A model generated the notes under the pieces. The model was not told the DNA's origin, did no database searches, and worked only from the letters and a program-made list of their open reading frames with translations. Source: Aquimarina macrocephali JAMB N27 (GTDB lineage Bacteria > Bacteroidota > Bacteroidia > Flavobacteriales > Flavobacteriaceae). Taken from it: 64,000 nt of DNA. Location: NCBI RefSeq assembly GCF_000520995.1, contig NZ_JACA01000049.1:17165-81164 (forward strand), given 5' to 3'. Below, piece after piece: positions 62,001-64,000 of this stretch (positions within the stretch are counted from its first letter, which is position 1; the number at the start of each line of letters is the position of its first letter). Made by a program: the position numbers and the translations under genes.

Positions 62001-64000
62001 AATAGAAACCACAGGGATTTGTTTTCAGATCTCAAGCATCAGCACTGTATTAGAATCAGAGTTGGCAGCTAATGATGCAACATATCATTATCCTTATGGA
62101 TTGGTAGATTTTACTTTAGATTGTATAACTCCGGGAGACGATGTAACAGTTACTTACTATTGGCATATCACTAATTCTTTAGCAGGATTTACATATCGTA
62201 AATATGGACCAAATACTCCGGGAGGAGCCTCAGATATTTATCAGGATTTTACAACGGCATTAAATACTACTACAATAGGAGCAAGAACAATAGCTACAGC
62301 TTCTTATAATCTTACAGACGGTATATTTGGTGATGATACAGTTTCAGATGGACAAATTATTGATCCAGCCGGACCAGCTCTTTTAACCGTAAATTCAGAT
62401 GGTGATGGTATTATGGATTCTGTTGATTTAGATGATGATAATGATGGAATTCTTGATATAGACGAATGTAATCTGGGCGGAGGAACATTTGGAGTAGAAT
62501 TAGTAGATGACGCAAATACAACTTTTGAAATTACAGCAGAAAATAATGCTACTACTTTAGCTAATTTATTATTTGCTCCCAACTCTGACCTTACTTTGGT
62601 ATCTGCTACTGTCAATGAAGGTAGCGGAGCAGTAACACAAATAGGTACATTTAATGATGGAGATCGGGTGACCGATAGTGGAGGAGCTTTAAATGCATTT
62701 CTTGGGTTTGATCGGGGAATTATCTTTTCTTCGGGTAATGTTCTTGAATTAGATGATAATTTGTCTAATCAATTCTCATCACCTAATGCATTAGGTGATG
62801 GAATTAATGGGACAGGTGCTGCAGGGGGTGGTAAGGATGCTGATTTTGGTGGAGGTAGTACAGAATTTGATGTCTCTAGCCTTGAAATAGTAGTTAATAT
62901 TCCCGCAGAAACAGTAATCTCAGGTCAGTTTGTTTTCGCTTCAGAAGAATATAATGATTATGTAAACACAGGATTAAACGATGCTCCTAAAATATTTATA
63001 AATGGAACCAACTTAGCATTAACGCCTTCTGGTGCACAACTAAGTATTGATACTGTAAATAATACCGTAGATAGTGGATCATATACAGATAATGAAACGG
63101 TTCCTACGGCTATAAACATAGAAGCAGATGGTTTTACATCTACAATAACTTTTTCTGCAGTGTTAAATGCAGGAAATAATACAATCAAAATTGGTGTAGC
63201 TGATAATGGAGATAATCTTTTTGACTCCTGGTTAGCTTTTAAGGCAAATTCTTTTGTTTTATGTTTTGATAGAGATACTGATGGTGATAACATTGTAGAT
63301 CGTCTGGATTTGGATAGTGATAATGATGGAATTTATGATGCTGTTGAGGCAGGTCATAATCAAACACATGTAAATGGAGTAGTTTCCGGAGCTGTAGGTG
63401 GAGATGGAGTACCAGATGCGGTTCAGGCACCTGGAAGTGAAAGTAGCGGAACCATAAATTATACAATTGCTGATAGTGATACAGATAGTAATTATAATTT
63501 TTTAGAATTAGATAGTGATGCCGATGGGTGTAATGATGTTATTGAAGCTGGATTTACCGATGGTGATAATAATGGGTACCTGGGTACCGGTACTTTTGGA
63601 GCTGGTCTTACAGTAGATGGAAATGGAGTAGTCACCTCGGGAACCGATGGGTATACTGGTACTAATGCCAATGTGACTACAGCAGGAACAGCACCATCAA
63701 TTACTACACAACCGTCGAATTCAGCTATATGTACAGGAGCAGATACTACATTTACAGTGGTGACTTCTAATGCTGATACATATCAGTGGCAATTGTTTAA
63801 TGGTAGTACCTGGGATGATTTAACAGATACAGGAATTCATAGTACTACCACTACAGCTACATTAACCATTACAAATGCTTTGGTAGCAGATAGCGGTAAT
63901 CAATACCGTGTTATTGTTTCTAGTTCGACATATGTATGTAATCCAGTAACTTCGGAAATAAGAACACTTACGGTAAATACTTTACCAACCGCAGCGGCCA
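59026..64000 (+). CDS. Giant multi-domain exported surface protein, partial at the window end
   Basis: The frame is open from ATG 59026 to the window edge (more than 1658 residues, C-terminus missing). A long N-terminus (about 1-58) has two hydrophobic parts, the second ending SLGYGQ. Two tandem modules of about 440 residues start at residue 59 (FSCPSTFYQVISGELKSY) and residue 498 (FSCPQNFFQIISGELKSY); each has a DUF6923-like beta-propeller part, then Asp-rich calcium-binding repeats (DxDGDG type, FDTDGDGVPDF). A choice-of-anchor U-like segment (about 950-1120), a choice-of-anchor L-like domain (about 1152-1416), a third Asp-rich unit and an Ig-like domain (from about 1556) follow. Such proteins usually end in a T9SS sorting or gliding-associated domain. 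It is likely a surface adhesin. Confidence 0.85.
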   Translation, partial: MKINTRFLFLIQLIFILINRLLGFCLVQKNTFEHKKSSNLSIVYGVVFMLIGSLGYGQFSCPSTFYQVISGELKSYDAVTGEYSAPISTNDLYNATGYNPVDNFVYAIGKAGTINGHLIRIDADGSIADLGALTNMGSGGISGDVDDSDNLWINRGDHYDRIENLSTLPIGGAPAVVTVTFTGPAGVVNDVVHINRKLYGVNKSAELIIWDLDTSIKTVVGGLSTPTTTLGFGAAFTDDQDRLYVSYNDGGLYLINDYTTGTPTSSFLNSTATTTSNDGFSCPSAPSPIDQDGDDILDPLDLDVDGDGLTNTDESPSDPFADGDGDLVFAYLDDNDADGATGNVDGVIETAFDTDGDGVPDFFDLDSDNDGIYDVVEAGHGLPHTNGRITGQDTGAGTNGLFDGLETIVDSGIINYTIADTDTVGNPNFQSTNSDGDTCSDVREAGFTDESSDGILGPLVVTVNEDGVVTSAVDGYTTPNADYINGGVVSAACSLTPFSCPQNFFQIISGELKSYDAITGEYSDPIAVSELYNATGYNRIDDFVYAIGKGGGSSPINNHLLRVGVDGSFQDLGALTNMGGGGISGDVDDSDNLWINRGKHYDKIENLSTLPVGGSPAVVTVTFTGGTNKNTNDVVFINGKLYGVSNNDKLINWDLTTLVKTEISGLGTPTATNFGAAFTDAENRLYVSYNNGGMYLVNDYTTVTPSVTLLNNTIATTSNDGFACATASSAFDLDGDLVLDPWDLDVDNDGIPNLNESPSDPYADGDTDNIFAYLDDNDADAGTGNVDGAVETAFDTDGDGVPDFYDLDSDNDGIYDAIEAGHGFATSNGRINGADTGSGNNGLFDSIETVAESGILNYTIANTDAAGDFDFESLDSDADGCSDANEAYNNWNADGANGGVYNPWNAATEPLTVTANTVNHDGLVVAAAYTTGAVAAVTNNAITTGCEDGDGVTGTVEDAGPNGGDGNGDGILDSSQGNVATIPIADGTGYVTIETTGICFQISSISTVLESELAANDATYHYPYGLVDFTLDCITPGDDVTVTYYWHITNSLAGFTYRKYGPNTPGGASDIYQDFTTALNTTTIGARTIATASYNLTDGIFGDDTVSDGQIIDPAGPALLTVNSDGDGIMDSVDLDDDNDGILDIDECNLGGGTFGVELVDDANTTFEITAENNATTLANLLFAPNSDLTLVSATVNEGSGAVTQIGTFNDGDRVTDSGGALNAFLGFDRGIIFSSGNVLELDDNLSNQFSSPNALGDGINGTGAAGGGKDADFGGGSTEFDVSSLEIVVNIPAETVISGQFVFASEEYNDYVNTGLNDAPKIFINGTNLALTPSGAQLSIDTVNNTVDSGSYTDNETVPTAINIEADGFTSTITFSAVLNAGNNTIKIGVADNGDNLFDSWLAFKANSFVLCFDRDTDGDNIVDRLDLDSDNDGIYDAVEAGHNQTHVNGVVSGAVGGDGVPDAVQAPGSESSGTINYTIADSDTDSNYNFLELDSDADGCNDVIEAGFTDGDNNGYLGTGTFGAGLTVDGNGVVTSGTDGYTGTNANVTTAGTAPSITTQPSNSAICTGADTTFTVVTSNADTYQWQLFNGSTWDDLTDTGIHSTTTTATLTITNALVADSGNQYRVIVSSSTYVCNPVTSEIRTLTVNTLPTAAA

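Noticed and set aside
59301..63466. Many leftward frames opposite the giant surface protein
   Set aside because: They are antisense shadows of a repetitive, low-complexity Asp/Gly-rich coding sequence that is open over the full length on the plus strand.
1..64000. CRISPR arrays, tRNA, rRNA genes
   Set aside because: No regularly spaced direct repeats, cloverleaf-type or ribosomal RNA sequences were noticed on reading.

Overview
The window is AT-rich chromosomal DNA from a marine-type member of the Flavobacteriaceae (Bacteroidota). This is inferred from Bacteroidota-type promoter elements (TTG, then TAnnTTTG), many lipoproteins, a type IX secretion (T9SS) C-terminal sorting domain, DUF4252 proteins behind an ECF sigma factor, and a giant multi-domain surface protein. 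An Aquimarina-like genus would fit but is not proven. I saw no rRNA, tRNA, CRISPR array, phage or transposase gene.

Layout. 0.3-6.3 kb: gltBD (NADPH glutamate synthase). 6.5-16 kb: a secreted M57-type metalloprotease, then a leftward block with a beta-lactamase-like serine hydrolase, an S41 protease, a BlaR1-type M56 sensor protease with an unusual C-terminal repeat array, its BlaI repressor with three operators set exactly 20 bp apart over the promoter, and a GAF histidine kinase. 16-28.5 kb: mostly leftward metabolic genes (PLP dehydratase, spermidine synthase-like enzyme, GlcG/HbpS-like protein, an overlapping aspartoacylase-like / GCS2-CBS pair, alpha/beta hydrolase, M20 peptidase), a MITE-like inverted-repeat element, a TPR lipoprotein, dnaN and a DinB-like protein. 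28.7-39.9 kb: an orphan TPR histidine kinase, then a cobalamin salvage and uptake region (btuC, btuF, cobC, cobS, cobT, cobU, and a riboswitch-controlled TonB receptor), interrupted by a sphingomyelinase-like gene. 39.9-47.7 kb: an S41 lipoprotein protease, an ECF sigma / membrane protein / two DUF4252 operon, purB, a HEAT-like protein, a haem-binding-domain protein and a sirtuin.

48.4-64 kb is the most unusual part. It holds a LytTR regulator whose phospho-acceptor Asp is replaced by Glu, two tandem-duplicated 50-51 aa lipoproteins, and a TPR histidine kinase with a NarL-type regulator. After a repeat-rich gap come two exported-protein loci: a sulfatase with LamG and T9SS domains, and a giant multi-domain protein that runs off the window. 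Each locus is preceded by a long untranslated-looking region. The two regions (about 53567-54140 and 57915-58490) are related to each other. They share a promoter-proximal motif, a small ORF for a hydrophobic peptide at nearly the same offset, and a hairpin whose stem differs between copies while the loop core TGTAAAACTT(T)TGGCGAGCC is kept. I regard these paired leaders as the best candidate for an undescribed regulatory RNA system here.

The genes co-operate most clearly in nitrogen assimilation (gltBD), beta-lactam- or envelope-stress-type sensing (BlaI/BlaR1 with the downstream hydrolases), vitamin B12 capture and nucleotide-loop assembly, and surface sensing and surface protein display in the last 16 kb.
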